Below, one piece after another: positions 50,457 to 59,366 of a stretch of 64,000 bases of DNA. Source of the stretch: Phytohalomonas tamaricis (GTDB lineage: Bacteria > Pseudomonadota > Gammaproteobacteria > Pseudomonadales > Halomonadaceae). Both the position numbers and the translations under genes were made by a program. The stretch is taken from NCBI RefSeq assembly GCF_003012345.1, contig NZ_PVRV01000023.1:124001-188000 (forward strand), written 5' to 3'. Each line of letters opens with the position of its first letter. The first letter of the stretch is position 1. The notes beneath the pieces were generated by a model. That model was not told the DNA's origin. It made no database searches and worked only from the letters and a program-made list of their open reading frames with translations.

Positions 50457-50945
50457 CTAGATTGAAGGTTGTTCAGACGCAGGCTGCTCTGATGTACAGG
50501 CAGGACAGCGCGTCGCCTCGATGGGAATCTTGCTGATACAGAACGGGCAGCTCTTGGTTGTCGGCGCGGTCGGCTGTGCTTCCGGCTGGTGATGAAGATT
50601 CTTTAGCCTGTTGATGTTCTTGATCAACAAGAACGCAGCGAAGGCAACAATCACGAAGGTAATCATCGAGTTGATGAACATGCCGTAATTGACCGTTACC
50701 GCCCCGGCCGCCTGAGCATCCGCAAGCGTAGTGTATGGCCCCGGCGTGGCGCCTTGCTTGAGCACAGCGAAGAGATTGGCAAAGTTCATCCCCCCGGTGA
50801 CCAACCCGATAAAGGGAGTAAAGATATCCTTAACCAGACTGTTGACGATAGAGGTAAAGGCCGTACCTACAACGATACCCACCGCCATGTCGACGACGTT
50901 ACCTCTAACCGCAAACTCGCGGAATTCCTTCAAGAAATTGCTCAT
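50457..50945 (-). CDS. mscL: Large-conductance mechanosensitive channel MscL with C-terminal zinc ribbon
   Basis: Emergency release valve for hypo-osmotic shock, inner membrane. The start MSNFLKEFREFAVRGNVVDMAVG is the conserved MscL N-terminus. Two membrane helices (about 15-45 and 88-112) and a periplasmic loop are as usual. Instead of the common short acidic end, the cytoplasmic tail continues through a Pro/Gln/Thr linker to CPFC (133-136) and CPAC (147-150), a four-cysteine ribbon, and ends at residue 162. The extension is in frame and intact. Confidence 0.95.
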   Translation of the reverse strand: MSNFLKEFREFAVRGNVVDMAVGIVVGTAFTSIVNSLVKDIFTPFIGLVTGGMNFANLFAVLKQGATPGPYTTLADAQAAGAVTVNYGMFINSMITFVIVAFAAFLLIKNINRLKNLHHQPEAQPTAPTTKSCPFCISKIPIEATRCPACTSEQPASEQPSI

Positions 50946-51015
50946 ACAAGACGTCCTTGTCACCAAAATCTGGCCTAGCTTGATTCCATCGACTTCAGCA
51001 TAGCGTATCTATTGC

Positions 51016-52602
51016 TCAGTGCTCGCGCGTCGCTCTGAACTCGATATCCGGCCAGCGCTCCTGCGTCAGCTGGAGATTCACACGTGTAGGCGCCAGGTAC
51101 GTCAGATAGCCTCCGCCATCCAGCGCCAGGTTATCACTGGCCTTGTTGCGGAATTCATCAACCTTTCTGGCATCACCGTAAATCCAGCGCGCGGTTTGTA
51201 CGTTGACCGGCTCATAGATACAGTCAACCTTGTATTCATCCTTGAGACGGTGCGCGACAACGTCAAACTGCAGCGTTCCCACCGCGCCCACGATCAAGTC
51301 ATTATTATCAAGCGGCATGAACACCTGCGTAGCGCCCTCCTCGGATAACTGCTGCAAGCCTTTTTGCAGCTGCTTGGCCTTGAGCGGATCACGCAGTCTT
51401 ACGCGCTTGAAAAGCTCCGGTGCAAAGTGAGGAATACCGGTGAAACGCATATCTTCACCTGCGGTAAACGTATCACCGATCTGAATCGTGCCGTGATTGT
51501 GCAGACCAATGATATCGCCCGGCCATGCTTCTTCGACGTGCGCACGGTCAGCCGCCATAAACGTCAAGGCATCGGCAATTTTCACATCCTTGCCCAAGCG
51601 TACATGACGCATCTTCATATTCTTGTCGTACTTACCGGAACAGACACGCAGAAAGGCAACACGGTCGCGATGGCGCGGGTCCATATTGGCCTGAATCTTG
51701 AACACAAACCCAGTGAAGCGTTCATCATTAGCATCCACTTCACGCGCATCAGTGTCGCGCGCTTGGGGCCCCGGCGCATATTCGACGAAGCCGTCGAGCA
51801 TTTCACGCACCCCGAAGTTCCCCATCGCCGTGCCGAAAAACACCGGCGTCATTTCGCCGCGACGATAGGCCTCGAGATCGAACTCGTGGGAAGCGCCACG
51901 CACCAGTTCGATTTCACCACGCAGTTCTTCAGCAACATATTTACCCAGTACCTCGTCGACCTCAGCACTATCGATACCTTCGATGCGAACATCATCGGGA
52001 ATACGATTGCCCTGCCCCTGCTTGTAGAGATGGATGGTGTCATTCACCAGATGGTAGACGCCGCGAAACTGCTTACCCATTCCAATCGGCCAGGTGATCG
52101 GTGCGCACTGGATGCTCAGTACTGTCTCGATCTCATCCATTACTTCGATAGGATCACGTGTTTCACGATCCATTTTATTGACGAAGGTCAGGATCGGTGT
52201 CGTACGCAGGCGGCAGACTTCCATCAACTTGATGGTCCGTTCCTCAACACCTTTGGCGGCATCTACTACCATCAAGGCGGAATCGACCGCAGTCAGCGTT
52301 CGGTAGGTATCTTCGGAGAAATCCTCATGCCCTGGTGTATCGAGCAGATTGACGATGCGCTCCTTGTAGGGAAACTGCATCACCGACGTGGTGACGGAGA
52401 TCCCACGCTCCTGCTCCATTTTCATCCAGTCGGAAGTGGCATGGCGTGCATCACGCTTGCTCTTAACCGCTCCGGCGATCTGAATGGCATTACCAAACAG
52501 AAGGAGCTTCTCGGTGATGGTTGTCTTACCCGCATCAGGGTGAGAAATGATGGCAAATGTTCTTCTGATGCTGGCTGCCTGAGCAATAGCAGTATCTGTC
52601 AT
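51016..52602 (-). CDS. prfC: Peptide chain release factor 3
   Basis: GTPase that recycles RF1/RF2 from the ribosome. 528 residues: G1 [10 protein letters not shown]3 [13 protein letters not shown]4 NKMDRE, then the RF3-specific later domains. No anomalies. A perfect TATAAT lies upstream on the minus strand at 52643-52648. Confidence 0.98.
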   Translation of the reverse strand: MTDTAIAQAASIRRTFAIISHPDAGKTTITEKLLLFGNAIQIAGAVKSKRDARHATSDWMKMEQERGISVTTSVMQFPYKERIVNLLDTPGHEDFSEDTYRTLTAVDSALMVVDAAKGVEERTIKLMEVCRLRTTPILTFVNKMDRETRDPIEVMDEIETVLSIQCAPITWPIGMGKQFRGVYHLVNDTIHLYKQGQGNRIPDDVRIEGIDSAEVDEVLGKYVAEELRGEIELVRGASHEFDLEAYRRGEMTPVFFGTAMGNFGVREMLDGFVEYAPGPQARDTDAREVDANDERFTGFVFKIQANMDPRHRDRVAFLRVCSGKYDKNMKMRHVRLGKDVKIADALTFMAADRAHVEEAWPGDIIGLHNHGTIQIGDTFTAGEDMRFTGIPHFAPELFKRVRLRDPLKAKQLQKGLQQLSEEGATQVFMPLDNNDLIVGAVGTLQFDVVAHRLKDEYKVDCIYEPVNVQTARWIYGDARKVDEFRNKASDNLALDGGGYLTYLAPTRVNLQLTQERWPDIEFRATREH

Positions 52603-52642
52603 ATAGGAATTTCACAATAAGAGTGGCATGCATGTAGACGCG

Positions 52643-52648
52643 ATTATA
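52643..52648 (-). promoter_or_regulatory. Candidate -10 element of prfC
   Basis: TATAAT on the minus strand about 40 bases before the prfC ATG. No clear -35 box is visible at the standard spacing. Confidence 0.4.
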
Positions 52649-52794
52649 TGCCTGAACATGCGAGCTGAATGTTGGTGCGTATTGTAGGGCAAATGACATA
52701 CAGGAAGAAGCGGACCTAAAGCAGGCGCAGCGATAAAGCAATCATGTCCTTCAAGTGTTTCTCAAGCTATTCGCAAAAAATGTAGTAAAATTAC

Positions 52795-52823
52795 TTTCAC
52801 AAGACCTTAGTCTAATCTAGAAT
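52795..52823 (+). promoter_or_regulatory. Candidate promoter of the 66-residue protein
   Basis: TTTCAC and TAGAAT with 17 bases between, about 60 bases before the ATG at 52883. The -35 is poor; other AT-rich hexamers are near. Confidence 0.3.
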
Positions 52824-52882
52824 AACCTCATCAGACATTGGGATTGACCTGATGACTCGCTAACCACCTGAAGGAGGCGGTT

Positions 52883-53083
52883 ATGAAAGGCGGACATGAA
52901 ATTATGCTTCAGGAAGATGAACTGATGCGGCAGCGCAGGAATCAGGAGCGCCATCAGGCCATGGCGCCCAAATCGGTTTCCTATCGCCGCTATGATGTGA
53001 AAGCGACCGATACCCAGCAGTACGCCGTCGAGTCGTTTGGTCATCTCATCAGTCATCCTGCGTCTCTCTCTCCTACGCTGTAA
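52883..53083 (+). CDS. Unrecognised small protein (66 residues)
   Basis: I do not recognise this protein. It is credible as a gene because GAAGGAGG stands seven bases before the ATG and two hairpins follow the stop. The product is hydrophilic and charged, with no signal peptide, membrane segment or cysteine. The first half is rich in Glu, Arg, Gln and Met (LQEDELMRQRRNQERHQAMA) and likely helical; the second half has KSVSYRRYDVKATDTQQYAVESFGHL. It stands alone between prfC (divergent) and regB. Possibly a lineage-specific protein. Confidence 0.65.
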   Translation: MKGGHEIMLQEDELMRQRRNQERHQAMAPKSVSYRRYDVKATDTQQYAVESFGHLISHPASLSPTL

Positions 53084-53100
53084 TGCAATAGAGAGCCAAG

Positions 53101-53166
53101 GTCACCGTGCCATGAACGGTGACTGGCAACACTATCAGTGGCCAACCCATTCGGGTTGGCCATTTT
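53101..53166 (+). terminator. Two successive hairpins behind the small gene
   Basis: First GTCACCGT/ACGGTGAC (53101-53123), then TGGCCAACCC, loop ATTC, GGGTTGGCCA (53139-53162) followed by TTTTG. The second looks like a true intrinsic terminator. The remaining 240 bases to regB show no further structure that I can support. Confidence 0.7.
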
Positions 53167-53407
53167 GCATTTAGAGCTAAATATGTAGTTATATTACAAG
53201 GACGCATAAAAGCATTCTTCCATAGCACTGTTGCTTTTATCAGCAGGCAAACAAGCGCTATCTCATCTTACCCAGCCATGCATGAAACCTTTCTCCCGTT
53301 CTTTTAGCTCAATACAGGATGGAGACTTATCTTCGCGCAAGGATGAGTTAACATAAGGTTGAAATGCTTTCCTCTTACGGGCTCATGAAGCCTTCCGGAC
53401 GCTATCG

Positions 53408-54670
53408 ATGCATCAACCGCTGCCACTTTCCACGCCCAACCTCAATCTTATTCGCCTGACGATCGCTCGTGGGATCAGTTGGACAGGGTTCCTCGGCGCG
53501 ATCATCTTCGGCATTGAAGTCATCGGTTTTCAACTTCACGTCTTGCCGATCATCACGACCATCGTGCTGATGGGGTTGATCAATGTGGCTACCTGGTGGC
53601 GCTTGGGCCAACCCCGCGCAGTGACGGATACCGAGTATGTCATTCATCTTCTGTTCGACATCATTGGCCTGACGGTGGTGTTCTATTTCACCGGTGGGTC
53701 GACCAATCCGGTGGTCATGTACTACTTGGTACCGATTACCATTGCCGCCGCGACCCTCTCTTGGCGTCATACGCTGATCATCGCGATAGCCGCCATATTG
53801 GCGTATACCTTTTTAATGCTTTTCTACGAGCCCCTTCCCGAACTTCGCGACACTATTTTCGGTACGGCCGTATCACTGCATGTGCTGGGAATGTGGCTGA
53901 CCTTTGGCTTGTGTACAGTACTGGTGACGTTTTTTATCTACAAAATGGCCCATGCGCTCCGGCACCGTGACAGCAGTCTTTCCCGTACACGCGAAGCTGT
54001 CCTACGCAACGAACAGATTCTTGCTGTTGCAAGTCAGGCAGCAGGAACTGCCCATGAGTTAGGCACACCACTGGCCACCATGGCGGTTTTGCTCTCCGAA
54101 ATGAGGGAAGACGCCAAGGATAATGCCCTGCTCCAAGAAGATATTGCTTTACTGAAGGGGCAAGTCGAGTCATGCAAGAAGCATCTGCGCGCACTTGTTG
54201 CCAACGCTGAAAGACACCATGCCGATAAACCCCAGTATTACGATCTCGTGCAGTGGTTCGAAAAGGTGGTCCAGCATTGGCTCGTCATTCGCCCTGACGT
54301 TACCTATCAGCTTAACGTTGCTGGCAAACGGCAGGCACAGATCGCTGTGGACACCACACTTGAGCAGGCGTTGATGAATCTGCTTAACAATGCTGCCGAC
54401 GCCAACCCTGACGATATCGAGCTTCAGCTCGACTGGAGCGAAGAGGAAGTGGTTATTGATATTCGCGACCACGGCCCCGGCATCCCTCTGGAAATCGCCC
54501 ATCAGCTTGGTGACACCTTCGTATCGACCAAGTCAAAAGGCATGGGAATCGGCCTGTTTTTGACCCATTCAACGATCAACCGTTTCGGAGGTGGGGTAAG
54601 ATTGTACAATCATGAAGACGGCGGAACTCTGACGGAAGTACGTCTACCTCGTGCCAGCGAGCGCGCTTAA
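53408..54670 (+). CDS. regB: Redox sensor histidine kinase, RegB/PrrB/RoxS family
   Basis: Membrane kinase of 420 residues: six transmembrane helices (about 22-180), H-box with phospho-His216 (AGTAHELGTPLATM), N-box LMNLLNNAADA and G-boxes DHGPGIP and GMGIGLFL. The family quinone-binding motif GGxxNPF reads GGSTNPV (96-102), so Phe is Val. The redox-active cysteine between H- and N-box is kept as Cys256 (VESCKKHL). Ten bases ahead of the partner regulator. Expected to adjust respiration and carbon use to redox state (family knowledge). Confidence 0.9.
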   Translation: MHQPLPLSTPNLNLIRLTIARGISWTGFLGAIIFGIEVIGFQLHVLPIITTIVLMGLINVATWWRLGQPRAVTDTEYVIHLLFDIIGLTVVFYFTGGSTNPVVMYYLVPITIAAATLSWRHTLIIAIAAILAYTFLMLFYEPLPELRDTIFGTAVSLHVLGMWLTFGLCTVLVTFFIYKMAHALRHRDSSLSRTREAVLRNEQILAVASQAAGTAHELGTPLATMAVLLSEMREDAKDNALLQEDIALLKGQVESCKKHLRALVANAERHHADKPQYYDLVQWFEKVVQHWLVIRPDVTYQLNVAGKRQAQIAVDTTLEQALMNLLNNAADANPDDIELQLDWSEEEVVIDIRDHGPGIPLEIAHQLGDTFVSTKSKGMGIGLFLTHSTINRFGGGVRLYNHEDGGTLTEVRLPRASERA

Positions 54671-54679
54671 GGTGAGAAG

Positions 54680-55216
54680 ATGGAAGAAAAGATACCCTTT
54701 CTAATCGTTGACGATGACGAACTGTTCTGCCAAGTCATGGCGCGCGCCATGAAGCGTCGCGGATATGACGTGATGGTAGCCAACACACCCGAAAAAGCAC
54801 TGGAGCTCGCCAAGGGCAATCCGCCGGATTATGCCACCATTGACCTGAAGCTGACCGAAAGCTCAGGGCTTAAGTTGTTGCCTGAACTGCTTGATATCCA
54901 GCCGGAATGCCGAGCTGTCATCCTCACCGGTTATTCCAGTATTGCTACCGCCGTCGAGGCTATCAAGCTGGGCGCTGTCAATTATCTCTGCAAGCCCGCC
55001 GATGCCGATGAGATTCTAGCCTCACTCGATAGCGAAGCCGGTAATCCAGATACGGAAATCGCAGAGAATCCTCCTTCGGTCAATCGGTTGACTTGGGAAC
55101 ACATCCAACGCGTGCTGCAGGAAAACGATGGCAACATTTCAGCTACAGCCAGAAGCCTTGGCATGCATCGGCGTACCCTGCAACGTAAACTGCAAAAGCG
55201 TCCGGTAAAACGTTGA
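54680..55216 (+). CDS. regA: Response regulator, RegA/PrrA/RoxR family
   Basis: 178 residues. Receiver domain with the acidic pocket Asp11-Asp13, phospho-acceptor Asp55 (ATIDLKL), Thr in ILTGYSS and Lys in YLCKPADADE, joined by a short linker to a Fis-type helix-turn-helix (about 140-178: WEHIQRVLQENDGNISATAR, LGMHRRTLQRKL). Typical RegA length. It forms an operon with regB. Confidence 0.93.
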   Translation: MEEKIPFLIVDDDELFCQVMARAMKRRGYDVMVANTPEKALELAKGNPPDYATIDLKLTESSGLKLLPELLDIQPECRAVILTGYSSIATAVEAIKLGAVNYLCKPADADEILASLDSEAGNPDTEIAENPPSVNRLTWEHIQRVLQENDGNISATARSLGMHRRTLQRKLQKRPVKR

Positions 55217-55363
55217 ATGGCTCTGGTACCATCTATGCGAAGTTAGCGCTGCGAACTATCCGTGTTATGCCAGAGTGCAGTACCTATCGTCTATCTTGAC
55301 ATAGCGCTTCAAGGATTATGTCAGCCTGGCGCTCAAGCCACACAAACTACTACGGGAGACGGC

Positions 55364-56179
55364 ATGACCCCCGAACGACGACTAGCCATAGCCATCGAGA
55401 TCGCTCAGGAAGCGGGTGAGCGCATCAAGCAAGCTCGACAGAACGCAGACTTCAAGCAGAGCTACAAGTATGGTAGCGAATTGGTCACTGAAGTGGATGT
55501 CGCGATCGATGAGTACATCGCTTCGGCGCTTGAAGAAGCCTTTCCCGGTGAAGCCAGACTGACCGAGGAGCTGTCGCCCGATCGGGACATGCTCAATCAG
55601 GAAGGACCGCTATGGATAGTCGACCCGATTGACGGCACGGTCAATTTCGCCCATGGGCAACACCATGTCGCAGTCTCCATTGCCTGGGCAGAAAACGGTA
55701 AAACCAGGTTGGGTGTCGTTCATGCTCCTTTTCTTGACGAAACGTTCACTGCACTGCGTGGCGAGGGTGCTAACATGAACGGCCAGCCGATAACCGCGAG
55801 CAAAGCCAAGCGTCTTGAAGAAGCACTGGTAGGCACGGGATTCCCTTATGACCGTGACGCCCGCCTCCCACTACTGCGCCGCTTGCAGCTGATACTCGAA
55901 CACTGCCGCGATATTCGCCGTAATGGCGCCGCTGCCCTGGATTTGTGCGCCGTCGCATGCGGTCGGCTTGATGCCTATTATGAAAGCACATCGCCATGGG
56001 ATTTTGCCGCAGGTTTGCTGATAGCACGTGAGGCAGGTGCCAAGGCCGGCCATATCTATCGTTGCCCGGACGGTATTCCACCTGAACTCTACGGTGAAAA
56101 CTTACTCGTCTCTGCCCCCGATCTTCATGCCGAGATCAAGCAGTTGATCGAACGCGCAGATAGCGGGCAGTTGCATTAA
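55364..56179 (+). CDS. Inositol monophosphatase family protein
   Basis: Mg-dependent, Li-sensitive-type sugar phosphatase of 271 residues from MTPERRLAIAIEIAQEAG, with GGGAGA before the ATG; upstream in-frame residues from a GTG look unrelated. Metal-site motifs: Glu in LTEELSP, WIVDPIDGTVNFAHG, and C-terminal WDFAAGLLIAREAGA. RNRG (Arg-Arg-Asn-Gly) is seen as IRRNGAAALDL. Candidates are SuhB-like or CysQ-like; the sequence favours general IMPase. Role unclear from context. Confidence 0.88.
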   Translation: MTPERRLAIAIEIAQEAGERIKQARQNADFKQSYKYGSELVTEVDVAIDEYIASALEEAFPGEARLTEELSPDRDMLNQEGPLWIVDPIDGTVNFAHGQHHVAVSIAWAENGKTRLGVVHAPFLDETFTALRGEGANMNGQPITASKAKRLEEALVGTGFPYDRDARLPLLRRLQLILEHCRDIRRNGAAALDLCAVACGRLDAYYESTSPWDFAAGLLIAREAGAKAGHIYRCPDGIPPELYGENLLVSAPDLHAEIKQLIERADSGQLH

Positions 56180-56259
56180 TCAGCGTCAACGTTCACACAT
56201 AACGTTTTCAATGCATTGAGTTCAACGTATACATAGCTACATCGGAGAACATTCGTTTT

Positions 56260-56523
56260 ATGCTCGCTGAGATTTTCGGTCGTCCTGGTTGTTCATTTTG
56301 TGTCCGCGCCCAAGCACTCGCTGAAAAAATTCAATCACAGCGCGACGATTTTCAGTTTCATTACATTGATATCTATCAACAAGGTATCAGCAAGGCAGAT
56401 ATGGCAAAAAAAGCCGGCAAGCCCGTTGAAACCGTGCCGCAAATATTCCTTGATCAGGTTCACATCGGCGGTTTTACCGAATTCAACGATTACGTCACTA
56501 CGCACGCGCTTTTGCCTGATTAA
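56260..56523 (+). CDS. grxA: Glutaredoxin 1-type protein with CSFC active site
   Basis: 87 residues, aligns without gaps to E. coli GrxA in IFGRxGC, RDDFQFHYIDI, KAGKPVETVPQIF and HIGGFTEF. The active site, Cys11-Ser-Phe-Cys14, differs from the usual CPYC; Pro to Ser in this position is expected to alter the redox potential. The cis-Pro TVP is present. Would work with the Gor protein of this window and glutathione. Confidence 0.92.
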   Translation: MLAEIFGRPGCSFCVRAQALAEKIQSQRDDFQFHYIDIYQQGISKADMAKKAGKPVETVPQIFLDQVHIGGFTEFNDYVTTHALLPD

Positions 56524-56645
56524 AACGATTTTTGCCACTTCTTCATGCTGCGACAAAACAAGTAGCGTAAATACAATCAATCATGACGCTGGTTCTTATC
56601 AGGCCAGCGCTTTAGCATGGGCCATCACACATAAGGAAACACCCC

Positions 56646-58484
56646 ATGTCTTTCTTCGTCGAAGCTGCGATCTTGCTCGGCGCCGCTGTCATTGCTGTTC
56701 CTCTTTTTCAACGTCTTGGCCTGGGCTCGATACTGGGTTACCTGTGCGCGGGACTTATTCTTGGCCCTTCGATTACAGGCTTTATCGCCGAGCCGGAAGC
56801 CGTTCTTCATTTCGCCGAGTTCGGCGTTGTCATGCTTTTGTTCATCATTGGCTTGGAACTGCAGCCCTCTCGGCTATGGGCCATGAAGAAGCGATTATTC
56901 GGGCTAGGTAGCGCACAGCTACTGCTATGCGGGGCACTGCTTACGCCGCTGGGACTTTTTCTCGGCCTCAACACGGGGCCTTCCATTCTACTCGGGCTGA
57001 TTCTGGCGCTATCGTCCACCGCTTTCGCTCTGCAGGTACTGACCGATAACCAGCATCTGGCTACGGCTCATGGCCAATCAGCATTTGCTATTTTGCTTTT
57101 TCAGGATCTGGCGGTTATTCCGCTCCTTGCGCTACTGCCCTTGTTTGCCGGGGATATAGGCAAACATTCAGGTGATACCTGGCTGGCCATTGGCCGTGGT
57201 GTTGGCATGGTCGTAGCAGTTATTGTCGTCGGGCGCTTTGTGGTCCCACGTGTGCTCCGCCTTGTGGCGCGCAGCGAAGTGCATGAAGTCTTTACTGCTG
57301 CTGCGCTTTTCATGGTACTAGGCACAGCGCTGCTGATGGAATGGGTCGGTCTATCCATGGCGCTGGGTGCCTTTCTCGCCGGGGTACTGCTGGCGGACAC
57401 CGTTTATCGTCATGAACTCGAAGCCAACATTGAACCGTTCAAGGGGCTTCTGCTTGGGCTGTTCTTCATTGGCGTAGGCATGGCTGTCAATTTAAGCCTG
57501 GTTTTCAGTAACCTGTTCACCGTCATTATCATTACTCTTGCCCTACTCGTGGCCAAGCTCGTGGTACTGGCACTGATTGGCCTTGTGGCACGATTACCAC
57601 GTTCAAGCATTCCCTTGTTTGCCACGGTACTTTCCCAAGGCGGTGAATTTGATTTCGTGTTATTGACCACAGCGGTCACTGCCGGAGTGTTCGATCAGCG
57701 TATTGCGAGTCTCTGTATTGCCGCAGTAACTCTCTCTATGGCGCTCACGCCATTTCTCTACCAACTAGGCGGAAGACTCGGCAATCGTCTAAAGGATAAT
57801 CGTCCTTTTGATAATGACTTTGGCGAGGACACGCCTCCCGTGTTGATTGCCGGATTAGGTCGTTTTGGCCAGATGGTGGCCCGTGTCTTGAAAACGCAGA
57901 ATATCCCCTTTACTGCGCTTGACCCCAACATCAAGCAGGTCGAATTCATTCGACAATTTGGCTCACGCATTTACTACGCTGACGCTACACGGCTGGAGCT
58001 CCTGCGTGCTGCAGGTGCCGAACAAGCCCGGATGCTGGTCATTGCAGTCGATGATGAAGAAGCGGCCTTGACCATTGGCCGTCTAGCTCGCCAGCATTTT
58101 CCGCATTTAAAAGTATTTGCCCGGGCCCGCAATCGCCACCACGGGTGGAGATTAATGGAGTTAGGCATCACATCCGTTGTGCGCGAAACCTTCGCTTCCA
58201 GCATGGAAATGAGTGTCGAGGTACTACGTGAACTCGGCTATCCCGGCACCTACGCCAATGATGCCGTGCGCACCTTCAGAGAGTTCGATAACGAACTCCT
58301 GAAGCAAGGTTATCAGCATCGTAACAACAGCGATGAGCTAATACGCAGCGATCAGCAAGCGATGATGGAACTACAGAAGCTGTTTCAGGAAAGCCAGAAA
58401 GCCTTTGACAACAGAGACAGAAAGGTCAAACCAGAGCCATCGACGCGAGCATCGAGCGACCCGGTCACATCCTCCTCTGAATGA
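56646..58484 (+). CDS. kefB: Cation:proton antiporter, KefB/KefC type (CPA2)
   Basis: 612 residues: an N-terminal Na/H-exchanger domain with about 12 membrane helices (about 5-380; LGLGSILGYLCAGLILGP, FLAGVLLADTVYRHELE, LSQGGEFDFVLL), and a C-terminal TrkA-N nucleotide-binding domain (from about 400: IAGLGRFGQMVARVL, DATRLELLRAAGAEQARMLV). In E. coli such systems are K efflux routes gated by glutathione adducts. The exact subtype and the presence of an ancillary KefG/F are not shown here. A polar tail of about 40 residues ends the protein. Confidence 0.9.
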   Translation: MSFFVEAAILLGAAVIAVPLFQRLGLGSILGYLCAGLILGPSITGFIAEPEAVLHFAEFGVVMLLFIIGLELQPSRLWAMKKRLFGLGSAQLLLCGALLTPLGLFLGLNTGPSILLGLILALSSTAFALQVLTDNQHLATAHGQSAFAILLFQDLAVIPLLALLPLFAGDIGKHSGDTWLAIGRGVGMVVAVIVVGRFVVPRVLRLVARSEVHEVFTAAALFMVLGTALLMEWVGLSMALGAFLAGVLLADTVYRHELEANIEPFKGLLLGLFFIGVGMAVNLSLVFSNLFTVIIITLALLVAKLVVLALIGLVARLPRSSIPLFATVLSQGGEFDFVLLTTAVTAGVFDQRIASLCIAAVTLSMALTPFLYQLGGRLGNRLKDNRPFDNDFGEDTPPVLIAGLGRFGQMVARVLKTQNIPFTALDPNIKQVEFIRQFGSRIYYADATRLELLRAAGAEQARMLVIAVDDEEAALTIGRLARQHFPHLKVFARARNRHHGWRLMELGITSVVRETFASSMEMSVEVLRELGYPGTYANDAVRTFREFDNELLKQGYQHRNNSDELIRSDQQAMMELQKLFQESQKAFDNRDRKVKPEPSTRASSDPVTSSSE

Positions 58485-58500
58485 ACAAGAAAACAGGCCT

Positions 58501-59328
58501 ATGACTGCTATCGAACCGTCTGCTGTACTCAAATCTATCGGCCTGACCGCCTATGGCAAGGCGATACCGCTCAGCGGTGGCGATATCGGTCAGGTCTGGC
58601 GTGTCGACAGTGATCAGGGGCAAGTAGTGGTCAAGCACGCTGACACCTGCATGATCCAGGCCGAAGCCGATGGACTACGCGCACTGCGTGGCGCCGGTAC
58701 TGGCTTGATCATTCCAGAAATCATCGGTGTGCTTGATGATGTCTTGGTGACGGAGTATCTCGAGAGCGGTAGGCCTAACCCCACCCAACTGGGCGAAGGC
58801 CTACGCCAGTTGCATGGCGTAAAAGGTGAACAGCACGGATGGTCACAAAACAACGCCGCCGGCACGACGCGACAGAACAATACCCTCAGTGACGATGGGC
58901 GCATATTTCAGCGCGAACAGCGCCTGCTTCCGCTTGGCCGCGCCTGTCTTGAGCAAGGCAAGCTTGATGAACAAGACATGCGAAACCTTGAGCATGTCGC
59001 CAACACCTTAGAAGAATGGCTGCCCGACGTTCCGGCCAGTCTGCTGCATGGTGATCTATGGAGCGGTAACGTTCTCTATAGCGATAGAGGGCCAGCGCTC
59101 ATCGATCCCGCTGTATACCGGCATTATCCCGACGTCGATATAGCCATGCTTGAGCTGTTCGGCACACCCGGCGCCGCCTTTTATGAGGCTTACTGGAACG
59201 GGCAGCGCCCCGAAGACTGGACGCGCCGCCGCGCACTTTTCCAGCTATACCCGCTACTCAACCATCTACTGCTATTTGGCACGACATACCGCCGAGCGGT
59301 GCAACAGGCTATTGCTCAGTTGCGCTGA
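58501..59328 (+). CDS. Fructosamine kinase family protein
   Basis: Phosphorylates protein-bound or small fructosamines, allowing deglycation. 276 residues from the ATG at 58501 (weak AGG ahead); an in-frame reading further upstream lies inside kefB and is not used. Protein-kinase-like fold: VVVKHAD (Lys), catalytic HGDLWSGNVL and IDPAVYRHYPDVDIAMLELFG. E. coli YniA shares the last two motifs. Sixteen bases behind kefB, so likely in its operon. Confidence 0.9.
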   Translation: MTAIEPSAVLKSIGLTAYGKAIPLSGGDIGQVWRVDSDQGQVVVKHADTCMIQAEADGLRALRGAGTGLIIPEIIGVLDDVLVTEYLESGRPNPTQLGEGLRQLHGVKGEQHGWSQNNAAGTTRQNNTLSDDGRIFQREQRLLPLGRACLEQGKLDEQDMRNLEHVANTLEEWLPDVPASLLHGDLWSGNVLYSDRGPALIDPAVYRHYPDVDIAMLELFGTPGAAFYEAYWNGQRPEDWTRRRALFQLYPLLNHLLLFGTTYRRAVQQAIAQLR

Positions 59329-59366
59329 TTAACACCCGCAAGACGCCACATGAACATGACATGGCA

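Noticed and set aside
51364-52620. 418-codon open frame on the plus strand opposite prfC
   Set aside because: It mirrors the codon structure of prfC, shows no protein motif and has no ribosome site; a shadow frame of a highly conserved gene.
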